64,000 bases of DNA from a virus, in IMG/VR virus record IMGVR_UViG_3300021424_000003, positions 1 through 64,000 of that record. One strand, given 5' to 3'. Below the pieces are notes generated by a model. The model was not told where the DNA came from. It did not search any database and saw only the letters and a list, made by a program, of their open reading frames with translations. Made by a program: the position numbers and the translations under genes. This document shows, in pieces, positions 1 to 7,811 of this stretch (position 1 is the stretch's first letter; the number at the start of each line of letters is the position of its first letter).

Positions 1-346
1 CCCCGTCATCCGCAACGGGCAAGAACCTAAACGAGCCAGTCACGGGCAGGGTTATGTGACCTTCATACTTAACAATAAAGTCTTCGTACATGTTGAACAG
101 CGGTGCATTGTCAAAGTTCTGATTAATCTGAGTGAGAGTGGTGGTTCCAACGACCGGGCGACCGCTGACCGTGGGGAGTGGAGGCGAATTGTTGTAGCCA
201 AAGTTGTTGTAAACGGTTACACTAAGTCCTGGTTCGGCTTGGGCAGAAATACCGCCAATTCCTACCATAGGCGAAATAAATGAGCCGCCAATCGTCGCAA
301 GTAAAATCCAGCTGCCACTTCTGCGGCGAAGTTTCCCGGGGGACAT
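1..346 (-). CDS. Secreted PA14-like domain protein, N-terminal part (runs off the left edge)
   Basis: Reading leftward from an ATG at 346-344, a frame stays open to position 1, so at least 115 residues are seen and the C-terminus is missing. A good ribosome binding site (AGGAGG) precedes the start. The protein begins with a classical signal peptide: basic start with K-L-R-R-R, a hydrophobic stretch of about 20 residues, and a likely signal peptidase I site after A-Q-A near residue 37. Further on, a segment with G-H-I-T-L-P-V-T-G-S-F-R-F and then A-D-D-G looks like the start of a PA14 beta-barrel, a carbohydrate-binding fold known from toxins and adhesins. Export of a phage protein is unusual; it may act at the host surface. 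The PA14 assignment rests on one strand pattern and is moderate. Confidence 0.6.
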   Translation of the reverse strand, partial: MSPGKLRRRSGSWILLATIGGSFISPMVGIGGISAQAEPGLSVTVYNNFGYNNSPPLPTVSGRPVVGTTTLTQINQNFDNAPLFNMYEDFIVKYEGHITLPVTGSFRFLPVADDG

Positions 347-405
347 AGAAACCTCCTGAATTTAAATCTTACCACTTATTAAAAACTTCTAAATTTAACG
401 CTTTG

Positions 406-414
406 TGATAAAAT
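406..414 (+). promoter_or_regulatory. Extended -10 promoter candidate before the holin and fibre array
   Basis: The spacer between the two divergent genes holds TGATAAAAT, an extended -10 element (TGn plus TAAAAT), 23 bases before the holin ATG. The matching -35 hexamer is weak. The same extended form recurs at 24229-24237 on the minus strand, and a TATACT variant at 42296-42304. Confidence 0.4.
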
Positions 415-436
415 TCAAGGTGGCGAAGGAGAATTC

Positions 437-652
437 ATGAATACAAAATTCGCAAAAGAAGCAGCAGAGAGGGCAGTAAGAACTTTCTTCCAGGGATATC
501 TGGCTTACTGGATGGTAAATGGGGCGGATTTTGACAGCCTGATTGCAGGCGACAGCTTAAAGGCTGGAGTCGTTGCCCTTGCGCTATCAGTAGCCATGAG
601 CCTTGGTTTAAAAAACGTTGGGCCAAATAAAGGCTCAGCGAGCGCCGTCTGA
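437..652 (+). CDS. Small membrane protein, r1t-type holin candidate
   Basis: A 71-residue protein with a GAAGGAG ribosome binding site just ahead of the ATG. It has an amphipathic N-terminus (K-E-A-A-E-R-A-V-R-T-F-F-Q-G-Y), one hydrophobic segment, a short polar stretch around D-F-D-S-L, then a second hydrophobic segment (V-V-A-L-A-L-S-V-A-M-S-L-G-L) and a short polar tail. Length and layout match the r1t holin family of phages of Gram-positive hosts, which form the membrane lesion at the end of infection. No endolysin is next to it in this window; the nearest muralytic candidate is the tape measure C-terminus. It heads the fibre operon. The assignment is by architecture, not by a signature residue. 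Confidence 0.6.
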   Translation: MNTKFAKEAAERAVRTFFQGYLAYWMVNGADFDSLIAGDSLKAGVVALALSVAMSLGLKNVGPNKGSASAV

Positions 653-727
653 TTATTCCTAAATCAAAAGGCATTCCTCATCTACAATAATTTCATGCGT
701 TTCTAGCAGCAGAGGAGCTGGCCAAAC

Positions 728-1099
728 ATGCTTTCAGGCGTTTACAACATAACCTGCGAGCAGGGAGCTACGTTCGTAAGGCTGATTGAGCTTGAGTATC
801 CAGACCCACTAGAACCAGATGTGTATCTAGATTTTGACCTATCTGGATTTACCGCTCGTCTTCAGGTACGTCGAACTATAGAAAGCTCAACATTTTTTGT
901 TGAACTAACGTCCGAAAATGGTGGGATAGAAATGCAGCCGGGTGGAATATTAAACGCAATGCGTGTATATATGGATGACGAACTTACTTCAACAATTCCA
1001 TCTGATGGTGTTTATGACTTAGAAATAGAGTCGGCGGCCGGGGAAGTGTCAAGAGTTATAAGAGGAACATTTACTCTATTGCCGCAGGTAACACGATGA
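728..1099 (+). CDS. Phage beta-sandwich structural protein of the fibre region
   Basis: A 123-residue protein preceded by a GAGGAG-type ribosome binding site. It follows a pattern known in many phages of unnamed function: an I-T-C-E-Q-G-A-T-F start, a D-L-S-G-F-T-A-R-L-Q-V-R strand near residue 40, then E-L-T-S-E-N-G-G-I, and a final strand with Y-D-L-E-I-E and R-V-I-R-G-T-F-T-L. This is a small all-beta domain commonly encoded beside tail-fibre or baseplate genes and thought to be a tail accessory. It overlaps the next gene by four bases (ATGA), which indicates translational coupling. Exact role unknown. Confidence 0.6.
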   Translation: MLSGVYNITCEQGATFVRLIELEYPDPLEPDVYLDFDLSGFTARLQVRRTIESSTFFVELTSENGGIEMQPGGILNAMRVYMDDELTSTIPSDGVYDLEIESAAGEVSRVIRGTFTLLPQVTR

Positions 1100-1404
1100 G
1101 CAACGTTCCCAACAATGTAGTCATAGTTCAAGATGTTCCCAATCAGGTAATAGTCAACCAAGACGCACCGAATCAGGTAGTCGTCAGAACTGGCGGACAG
1201 GCTGGAAACACAAGAAGACATACTCATTCGCAGGCAATGGCCTCTACTGAATGGGTGATTAACCACACGCTCGGAGGGAAGCCATCCGTTACTATCGTCG
1301 ATTCTGCAGATACGGTAGTAGTTGGTGAGGTAACATATAACAGTAATTCGCAAGTGACGGTAACGTTTACTGCGGCTTTCTCCGGATATGCATATCTAAC
1401 ATAA
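1096..1404 (+). CDS. Short fibre-associated protein with repeated PNxVxV start
   Basis: 102 residues, starting inside the ATGA overlap with the gene before. The first 35 residues are three near-repeats of a P-N-(Q/N)-V-(I/V)-(V/I) unit. After a H-T-H-S stretch, residues 50-100 form a small beta domain with W-V-I-N-H-T-L-G, then V-T-I-V-D-S, and a closing V-T-F-T-A-A-F-S-G. A domain of this type ends many phage tail fibres, and related versions end the next two genes, with the form T-H-N-F-G-T-R. It is probably a small fibre or fibre-tip protein. Confidence 0.55.
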   Translation: MSNVPNNVVIVQDVPNQVIVNQDAPNQVVVRTGGQAGNTRRHTHSQAMASTEWVINHTLGGKPSVTIVDSADTVVVGEVTYNSNSQVTVTFTAAFSGYAYLT

Positions 1405-1416
1405 AGGCGAGGCCAA

Positions 1417-2898
1417 ATGGCGACTAAATTCGTAACAAACTTAGACCTCGTACAGAATCAAATCCTCAATGGTCGGTTTGAGTCTGTCGCCAGTGACCCA
1501 GAATCTGGCAACTTTGAAGGTCGCCTAATATACAACAGCACCGAAAAGACAATAAAAGTCTACACCGGTTCTGCATGGAGAAAGATGCTCCATGGTGTCT
1601 CTATCGCTGGTGATTCTTCTTCTGCTCTAAGCGTTTCTGAGTCAAATGGCGCTATTACCCTTACGCCAAATCTAGCAACCGGTTCAGATGACGGAGTTAT
1701 GTCCGCAGAGGACAAGGCAAAGCTTGATGCCGCAACAGCCTCCGATTCGATAAGCACCCTGGTCATTCGTGATGCCAACGGAAGATTTCAGGTTGCGACT
1801 CCTGTAAGCGGCCTCGACGCTGCAAACAAGTCTTATGTTGACTCTGCCCGCACTGGCCTAGACGTAAAAGCATCTGTCAAGGTTGCTACCACTGGTGCTA
1901 TCACTCTTTCTACTGGCCTCGAAGCTGGCGATACAATTGACGGTTACACGCTTGTTGCAGGTGACCGTGTTCTTGTAAAAAACCAAGACACCCCATCCGA
2001 AAACGGTATTTATGTAGTCGCTGAGTCTGGAGCACCAAGCCGTTCCGACGACGCTGATTCTTCTGCAGAAGTCACTCCAGGGCTATTCACCTTCGTCGAG
2101 CAAGGTACTATCAACGCTGACTCTGGATGGGTTCTGATTACAGATGCACCAATTACTCTCGGCACAACCGGTCTATCATTCTCGCTCTTTTCCGTTGCTG
2201 GCAACATTCTGGCGGGCGATGGCCTCCTAAAGACGGGAGACGTTCTTTCTGTTCGCGTTGATGATGATGCGGCAAGCCCAACTCTCGAGATTTCTAGCGA
2301 CAGGTTGCGCATCGCATCAACTGCTGCAGGTAGCGGTCTAAGCGGTGGCGGCGGTAGCCCGCTTGCGGTTAATGTCGCTGCTGCTGGCGGTATAGAAATA
2401 TCGTCAGACAACTTACAAATCAAGGTTGACGGCGCAGTTAATGGACTAGAGACAACATCGAACGGCCTACATCTAAAGTCAAATATGGCTGGCACAGGCC
2501 TTACATTTACTGCCGGCGTTTTGTCTGTCGACGCAATCGACCTCGACTCGTCAAGCGGTGGGGGCGTAACAGGGCTACTGCCTATCGCTAACGGCGGTAC
2601 AAATGCCTCGACAGAGTCGCAGGCTCGCACAAATCTTGCCGCTACTTCGCCAACTGGTGCAAATACCAATACGCCAGTACTTGCCCGCGTAGCCTCTAAG
2701 GTAATCGGAGATGGTGCAAGCACCTCATACGCAGTGACCCATAATTTCGGAACTAGAGCAGTTGTTGTTCAGGTGTTCGATTCTTCCTCGTATGATACCG
2801 TAATTGCGGACGTAGTTCGCACCACAACAGATTCAGTAACTGTGACGTTTTCTTCCGCTCCGGCATCAAACGCTTTTACGGTTGTTGTAACAGGCTAA
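1417..2898 (+). CDS. Tail fibre protein
   Basis: 493 residues with an AGGCGAGG-like ribosome binding site. It has the composition of a trimeric fibre: Ser, Thr, Ala, Gly and Asp rich with short beta repeats. Recognisable pieces are D-A-A-N-K-S-Y-V-D-S near residue 133, G-D-R-V-L-V-K-N-Q-D near 181, P-I-A-N-G-G-T-N-A near 393, and a C-terminal beta domain beginning K-V-I-G-D-G-A-S-T-S-Y-A-V-T-H-N-F-G-T-R. All are recurrent modules of phage fibres. It should lie at the distal tail and contact the host surface. The same C-terminal domain appears twice in tandem within the next gene, which suggests module exchange. Confidence 0.8.
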   Translation: MATKFVTNLDLVQNQILNGRFESVASDPESGNFEGRLIYNSTEKTIKVYTGSAWRKMLHGVSIAGDSSSALSVSESNGAITLTPNLATGSDDGVMSAEDKAKLDAATASDSISTLVIRDANGRFQVATPVSGLDAANKSYVDSARTGLDVKASVKVATTGAITLSTGLEAGDTIDGYTLVAGDRVLVKNQDTPSENGIYVVAESGAPSRSDDADSSAEVTPGLFTFVEQGTINADSGWVLITDAPITLGTTGLSFSLFSVAGNILAGDGLLKTGDVLSVRVDDDAASPTLEISSDRLRIASTAAGSGLSGGGGSPLAVNVAAAGGIEISSDNLQIKVDGAVNGLETTSNGLHLKSNMAGTGLTFTAGVLSVDAIDLDSSSGGGVTGLLPIANGGTNASTESQARTNLAATSPTGANTNTPVLARVASKVIGDGASTSYAVTHNFGTRAVVVQVFDSSSYDTVIADVVRTTTDSVTVTFSSAPASNAFTVVVTG

Positions 2899-2908
2899 GG
2901 TTTACATA

Positions 2909-2924
2909 GCACCTCGAGGGGTGC
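2909..2924 (+). other. Small hairpin with a CTCGAG core between fibre genes
   Basis: GCACC and GGTGC arms (5 bp) enclose TCGAGG. A related CTCGAG-containing arm is found at 7769-7775 and a larger hairpin at 15703-15746, each in a gap after a fibre gene. There is no T-tract, so it is not an obvious terminator. Confidence 0.3.
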
Positions 2925-2953
2925 CCAAATAGAAATCAGTTGAGGCTGGGTTC

Positions 2954-5900
2954 ATGACAAGATTCGTAGGCACACCACTACGTGGAATTGAATTTTCATC
3001 TCCCAGTGACGAAGCGCTCTCTGCTCGTGTTGTAAGTGACGGCGTTGCACGGATTAGAATTGATGCCGGTGGCCGAATTACCTGGTCTAGTGGTTCTGCG
3101 ACTGGCGACGTTAATCTGTATCGCGATAGCGCAAATACTCTTAAATCCGATGACAATTTTGTCGCTGCTGGCGGAGTAACAACATTTACAACAAACGGTG
3201 TCCCAGCAGCTGCAAGTCCTGACGGCACTATTGCTGTTGACACAACTAATGATGTTTTCTATTACAGAAGCGGCAGTGAATGGCTGCAAGTGTCTTCTGG
3301 TGCGAGTGTTGTTATCTCTCCCACAGAACCCGCCGGTGCATCCTCTGGGGACCTGTGGTTTGACTCGGATACAGAAGTTCTCTACATTCTTAATGGGGCG
3401 ACGTGGGTTAGCGTCAGTGGTTCGCTCACCCTTTCCGAACTGGACGACGTTTCAATCACCGCACTCGAGGTTGGGCATGTTCTCAAGTATAACGGTACCA
3501 ACTGGGTTAACGACCTAGAGGCAGGGTATAACAACGCTCACACTGAAATCATTGGTGACGGCACAACGACACTGTTTGTGCTCACTCATAATTTTGGGAC
3601 ACGTGACATTTTTGTTCAATGCCGCAACAATGCTTCGCCATATGAAAACATTAACGTTCGCTGGGAAGCAACAACCGAAGACACGGTCACCCTTGACTTC
3701 TCTGTAGCGCCTTCAAGTAACGCAGTACGAGTCAATATCTATGCGAGTGTCGGTGTCGTTGGACCAAGCGCATACTCGCAAACAATTGGCGACGGAACCA
3801 ATGTCGACTATGTCATTACGCACAACATGCAAACCCGCGATGTTGTCGTGTCGGCACGGAATACTTCATCCCCGTACGAAGTCATTGACATCAACTGGGA
3901 GGCAACAAGTACCAACACAATTACTGCTAAGTTTCAGACACCTCCATCGAGTAACTCAATCCGTGTATCTGTTTACGCAGCCGCTGGTGTGGCTGGCGTA
4001 ACAACTATCCAAGGTACAGCAAACGAAGTAGAAGTATCGAGTAGCACTGGTGGCGTAACCGTTGGTCTCCCAACAAATGTCACGGTCTCTGGTTCAATGT
4101 CCTCATCGACACTATTTGTTGATTCGATTGAAGTCGATACAACTGGTGCGACGAACGGTCAGTTCCTTGGCTTTAACGGCACAAAGTTTTTACCAACAGC
4201 AATCCCGACAATCAATACTCTCGATGATGTTGGCGACGTAACCATTACGTCGGCTGCTTCGGGTCAATTCCTTAAATGGAATGGCACCGCATGGGTAAAC
4301 GATGCTATTGACTTGGGAACTGACACAACAGGAAATTATGTAGGAGATGTAACTGGCGGTACTGGCGTCACCGTCACACACACCCCGGGTGAAGGCTCTA
4401 GCCCAACTATCGCAATTGGTCAGGCCGTTGGAACTGCAGATAATCCTACTTTTGCTGGAGCGACTCTCGGCAATATAAGAGTTGGCGTTACTGATGACTC
4501 TACAATTGACACAACTAGTGGTGGAATTAACATAGGTCGTGCTTCATTTGAAACTCCACCTAATGGTGGAATTAACATATGGCCAGTACTTAGGGTTAAC
4601 GCTGGTGCTGTCACTGGGGGACACGTTGGTATCTTTGGTGGCGAAGCGAACACCTCAGATGGGTCTGGCGCAGCACAGGGTGGCAGTGTAACTATTCTTG
4701 GGGGGTGGGGGGCTGACAGTTCGACATCAAATACAGGCGGTAGCGTTTTTATTGATGCCGGTCGAGGCTTTTCCGGGGGCATTCCGGGGTCAATAACCAC
4801 TGACGGAAACATTTATATCGGCGATTACGACGCTGAAGCAGTGTATATTGGACGAACTGGTAAAACGACTACTGTCAATGGAAACTTGACCGTTTCTGGT
4901 AACCTTACGGTCTCTGGAACAACTACTTCAATTAATACTGAAACACTGACAATTGATGACAACATCATTGTTCTGAACAACAATGCGACCGGTGCACCTT
5001 CTCAAAATGCCGGAATTGAAGTTGAACGCGGTTCTTCAGCGAATGTTGACCTTCGTTGGAATGAATCAACAGATAAATGGCAATTCACCAACGACGGAAC
5101 AACATATAAAGACCTTGGCTCGGGTGGGGTTACAGTCTCCGACACAGCACCGTCGTCACCAGCGGCGGGGGATATGTGGTACGAATCAGATACTGGCTCT
5201 CTCTATGTTTATTACGACTCATTCTGGGTAGAAATCGGTCCAGGTGCTGTCTATGACCAAATCATCGGGTCGATACAAGCCAAGGGTGATTTACTTGTTG
5301 GTACAGCATCACAAACGATTGGTCGCGTTGCGGTCGGTTCAAACGGTACACGCCTAACAGCAGACAGTTCTACCTCGACTGGTGTCGCGTGGGTAGCTGA
5401 CTCTACAAATACGGTAATTGACGCCAAGGGCGACCTTCTTGTTGGTAGCGCTGCGGATACTCTAGTTCGTCTTGCTGCAGGTTCTAATGGGCAGTATTTA
5501 GTTTCCGATTCCAGTCAGGCTTCTGGTGTTGGTTGGGTTAGTCAGAATACTCGTAATTTACTATATAACGGTGCGATGCAGGTATCGCAACGAGGAAACT
5601 CGGCTACTTTTATTAGCTCAGGGAGTAATTATTTAACAGCAGACAGATGGGCTGTTGGCGCAAGTTCTCTTGGTACATGGACTCAAGAAGTTGCTTCTGC
5701 TTCTGATGATTTCCCGACTGGTTCTGGTTTTCGCAAATCACTCAAAATGACTTGCACGACTCAAGATGCGTTTCCCTCTAGTACAGACGTAATGCTAATT
5801 CAACAAAAACTTGAAGGTCAGGATTTGCAGTCCATTTGCAAAGGAACGTCGTCTGCGCAACAACTAACCGTTTCATTTTGGGTTAAGTCGGGCCTTACTG

Positions 5901-6529
5901 GGACATACATTTGTGAGTTGTATGACATTGACAACACTCGCCAAACGAGCAAGGCATACACGGTAAATGCCGCAAATACTTGGGAATTTAAAACACTGAC
6001 GTTTGCTGCGGATACAACTGGTGCTTTTGATAACGACGCAAACGGGTCAATGACTATGATGTTTTATCTTGGTACGGGTGCGAGTTGGCAAAGTGGCAGT
6101 TTGCAATCGTCATGGGCTTCTGCATCAACCGGAAATCGTGCAGTAGGACAGGTCAACCTCGCTTCGGGGCAAAATGCTTCTGTCAACTATTGGCAGATTA
6201 CTGGTGTTCAATTAAATGTTGGGCCAGTAGCAGCACCGTTTGAGCATAAGTCATTCGGAGAGGAACTAGCACTCTGCCAGCGATACTTTGAAGCACAAGG
6301 AACCCTAGCCGCATCTGGCGATTACCTGTTCGTCAATTCCCTCTATATCGCAAGCACAACTTGGTTCCTCAATGTGCCTTTCAAGGTGACTAAGAGAGCC
6401 ACACCCACTATCACAGTTTATACTTTTGGCACTTTTCTTGGCGTTGATAGAACTTTCAAAGATGGTTTCAATGCGTTTTGGTCAAGCAACGGCGTGATGT
6501 ACGGATTCACCGCATCGGCAGAACTATGA
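2954..6529 (+). CDS. Large tail fibre protein
   Basis: 1191 residues, the largest fibre of the array. It holds two tandem copies of the T-H-N-F-G-T-R / T-H-N-M-Q-T-R beta domain (about residues 195-350), W-(Y/F)-(E/D)-S-D-T motifs typical of fibre shafts, and a repeat with V-I-D-A-K-G-D-L-L-V-G seen twice near residues 770-840. The C-terminal 320 residues form a receptor-binding-like module that starts with N-L-L-Y-N-G-A-M-Q-V-S-Q-R-G and ends with E-L-A-L-C-Q-R-Y-F; three other genes in this array end with versions of it. The stop overlaps the next start (ATGA), so the small gene that follows is coupled to it. Confidence 0.82.
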   Translation: MTRFVGTPLRGIEFSSPSDEALSARVVSDGVARIRIDAGGRITWSSGSATGDVNLYRDSANTLKSDDNFVAAGGVTTFTTNGVPAAASPDGTIAVDTTNDVFYYRSGSEWLQVSSGASVVISPTEPAGASSGDLWFDSDTEVLYILNGATWVSVSGSLTLSELDDVSITALEVGHVLKYNGTNWVNDLEAGYNNAHTEIIGDGTTTLFVLTHNFGTRDIFVQCRNNASPYENINVRWEATTEDTVTLDFSVAPSSNAVRVNIYASVGVVGPSAYSQTIGDGTNVDYVITHNMQTRDVVVSARNTSSPYEVIDINWEATSTNTITAKFQTPPSSNSIRVSVYAAAGVAGVTTIQGTANEVEVSSSTGGVTVGLPTNVTVSGSMSSSTLFVDSIEVDTTGATNGQFLGFNGTKFLPTAIPTINTLDDVGDVTITSAASGQFLKWNGTAWVNDAIDLGTDTTGNYVGDVTGGTGVTVTHTPGEGSSPTIAIGQAVGTADNPTFAGATLGNIRVGVTDDSTIDTTSGGINIGRASFETPPNGGINIWPVLRVNAGAVTGGHVGIFGGEANTSDGSGAAQGGSVTILGGWGADSSTSNTGGSVFIDAGRGFSGGIPGSITTDGNIYIGDYDAEAVYIGRTGKTTTVNGNLTVSGNLTVSGTTTSINTETLTIDDNIIVLNNNATGAPSQNAGIEVERGSSANVDLRWNESTDKWQFTNDGTTYKDLGSGGVTVSDTAPSSPAAGDMWYESDTGSLYVYYDSFWVEIGPGAVYDQIIGSIQAKGDLLVGTASQTIGRVAVGSNGTRLTADSSTSTGVAWVADSTNTVIDAKGDLLVGSAADTLVRLAAGSNGQYLVSDSSQASGVGWVSQNTRNLLYNGAMQVSQRGNSATFISSGSNYLTADRWAVGASSLGTWTQEVASASDDFPTGSGFRKSLKMTCTTQDAFPSSTDVMLIQQKLEGQDLQSICKGTSSAQQLTVSFWVKSGLTGTYICELYDIDNTRQTSKAYTVNAANTWEFKTLTFAADTTGAFDNDANGSMTMMFYLGTGASWQSGSLQSSWASASTGNRAVGQVNLASGQNASVNYWQITGVQLNVGPVAAPFEHKSFGEELALCQRYFEAQGTLAASGDYLFVNSLYIASTTWFLNVPFKVTKRATPTITVYTFGTFLGVDRTFKDGFNAFWSSNGVMYGFTASAEL

Positions 6530-6690
6530 CTTACCGAATCAAACAAAACGAAGCACACATTGTTGTTTTTCGCACAACAGATGGTGCGTGGATACCTTGC
6601 GATGAGGCAAACATGGACTATCAGGCGTATCTGACATGGCTTGCTGAAGGCAACACACCTGAACCGTGGGAGGCCCCCCATGCCGATTGA
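6526..6690 (+). CDS. Tiny fibre-associated protein ending WLAEGNTPEPWE (copy 1)
   Basis: 54 residues; I place the start at the ATG of the ATGA overlap with the large fibre gene. The sequence contains W-I-P-C-D-E-A-N near the middle and Y-L-T-W-L-A-E-G-N-T-P-E-P-W-E at the end. Versions of this ending are found in small proteins or fibre-chaperone tails beside phage fibre genes. Full-length relatives lie at 12102 and 14329 and a truncated one at 10880, each directly after a fibre gene with the C-Q-R-Y-Y type C-terminus. A dedicated fibre chaperone or fibre-bound subunit is my inference. Confidence 0.65.
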   Translation: MTYRIKQNEAHIVVFRTTDGAWIPCDEANMDYQAYLTWLAEGNTPEPWEAPHAD

Positions 6691-6844
6691 TTTTCCAAAC
6701 TCACCAACTACTAATGATTTTTATACTGTTGGAAACCGCACATGGCGCTATGACGGCGAAAAATGGGTCATCTTGAACGAGGCTGCTAACCAACAAAACC
6801 AGCTGTATGACATGATGGTCATGATGAATATGGAGACCAACTAA
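6680..6844 (+). CDS. Small fibre-region protein with TWRYDGEKW motif
   Basis: 54 residues. The ATG at 6680 overlaps the end of the previous gene by 11 bases within ATGCCGATTGA; the same ATGCCGATT junction is repeated at 12268 and 14492, so I take this start rather than one further upstream. The protein has P-N-S-P-T-T-N-D-F-Y followed by T-W-R-Y-D-G-E-K-W-V, a motif common in the head region of phage fibres, and a Met/Asn-rich C-terminus. It looks like a detached N-terminal fibre module. The next gene begins at its final base. Confidence 0.6.
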   Translation: MPIDFPNSPTTNDFYTVGNRTWRYDGEKWVILNEAANQQNQLYDMMVMMNMETN

Positions 6845-7716
6845 TGGCTAACAAGCGCTTCGACCATGCACCAAAGTTTGTTGTCAAAGACGATTCTGTT
6901 GTTATTCAACAGGCGGCTGGTTCTAGCGCATCTTTGCTTGACGTTAAAGACCATACTGGCTCATCCTTAATGTCAATCACGTCTACTGGCGCGATGACTG
7001 GCGCAAATCTTACTAGCCCTGCGCTGACGGGTACGCCAACTGCGCCAACAGCGACAGCGGGAACTAATACAACCCAAATTGCAACTACAGCGTTCGTGCG
7101 TACTGAGTTGTCCAATCTTGTTGATGCTGCTCCGTCTGCTCTCGATACCCTGAATGAACTTGCCGCTGCGCTTGGTGACGACGCAAATTTTTCTTCCACA
7201 ATAACAACTGCTCTTGGACTAAAAGCACCGCTAGCGAGTCCTACATTTACTGGCACTGTTGTTTTACCAAGCAATACATCTATCGGCGCAGTTTCAAGCA
7301 CGGAATTGCAGTATCTTGATGGGGCAACAAGTTCAATACAAACGCAACTGAACTCTAAGGCTAATACAGCAAGCCCAACTTTGAGCGGAACAACAACGGT
7401 TAGCACGTTAAATATTACTTCTTCTTATCAGTTGAATGGTAATACTCTGGTTAATCTTAGATTTGCAGAGGTTAGTCAAGTACTGACCGCTAGTGCTGCT
7501 GATTATCTTATTAATCTTCCACCTGGGGTTGATATGTTTAATTTTGTTAGCATAACCCCAATTAGCAATTTTGATAATAATATTGTTTGGCTTTTCGGCT
7601 GGGCTTTAGGTCACTGGGGTGGTATCCACGAGCCTTATCAAATCCGTATAAGAGCGCAGTTGGGTAACGGAGTCCATCTGGGCGCCGCAGTTTTTAGGGT
7701 GTATTACCGTGGATAA
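6844..7716 (+). CDS. Tail fibre protein, paralogue of the following collar-domain fibre
   Basis: 290 residues. Residues 1-35 (R-F-D-x-A-P-x-F-x-V-x-D-D-S-V-V-I-Q-Q) and about 60-125 (T-G-T-P-T-A-P-T-A then F-V-R-T-E-L-S-N-L-V-D-A-A-P) are nearly identical to the gene at 7812, so the two arose by duplication of an N-terminal virion-binding half. The C-terminal halves are unrelated: here it has an L-Q-Y-L-D-G-A-T-S shaft repeat and a novel Trp-rich end (W-L-F-G-W-A-L-G-H-W-G-G). Shared anchor with different tip is the expected arrangement for alternative receptor-binding proteins. Confidence 0.75.
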   Translation: MANKRFDHAPKFVVKDDSVVIQQAAGSSASLLDVKDHTGSSLMSITSTGAMTGANLTSPALTGTPTAPTATAGTNTTQIATTAFVRTELSNLVDAAPSALDTLNELAAALGDDANFSSTITTALGLKAPLASPTFTGTVVLPSNTSIGAVSSTELQYLDGATSSIQTQLNSKANTASPTLSGTTTVSTLNITSSYQLNGNTLVNLRFAEVSQVLTASAADYLINLPPGVDMFNFVSITPISNFDNNIVWLFGWALGHWGGIHEPYQIRIRAQLGNGVHLGAAVFRVYYRG

Positions 7717-7718
7717 TT

Positions 7719-7811
7719 ATGATTTCGGTTTGCACCAGCACCTACAACAACAACTGCGACCAATTATGTGTTATTGTCTCGAGTCACCGTGGTGGGGGAG
7801 TAGGAAAGTAG
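7719..7811 (+). CDS. 30-residue peptide, probable remnant of a fibre N-terminus
   Basis: The frame (M-I-S-V-C-T-S-T-Y-N-N) fills the whole gap and its TAG abuts the ATG of the next fibre. A close relative lies at 15648, about 90 percent identical over roughly 60 bases. Both resemble the start of the fibre at 15091 (M-T-I-S ... V-C-T-S-S-T) with the internal S-N-A-T-G-L-R-P-G segment removed. It may be a degenerate fragment kept as a spacer, or a translated coupling peptide. Confidence 0.35.
   Translation: MISVCTSTYNNNCDQLCVIVSSHRGGGVGK

Noticed and set aside
2010-2723. Minus-strand frame of 237 codons opposite a tail fibre (also 4420-4812, 6906-7406, 7946-8284)
   Set aside because: Antisense shadows of repetitive fibre genes; the two at 6906 and 7946 resemble each other only because the fibres are paralogues.
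6641-6844. Upstream start at 6641 for the small T-W-R-Y-D-G protein
   Set aside because: It would overlap the previous gene by 50 bases, while the ATG at 6680 forms the junction that recurs twice elsewhere.
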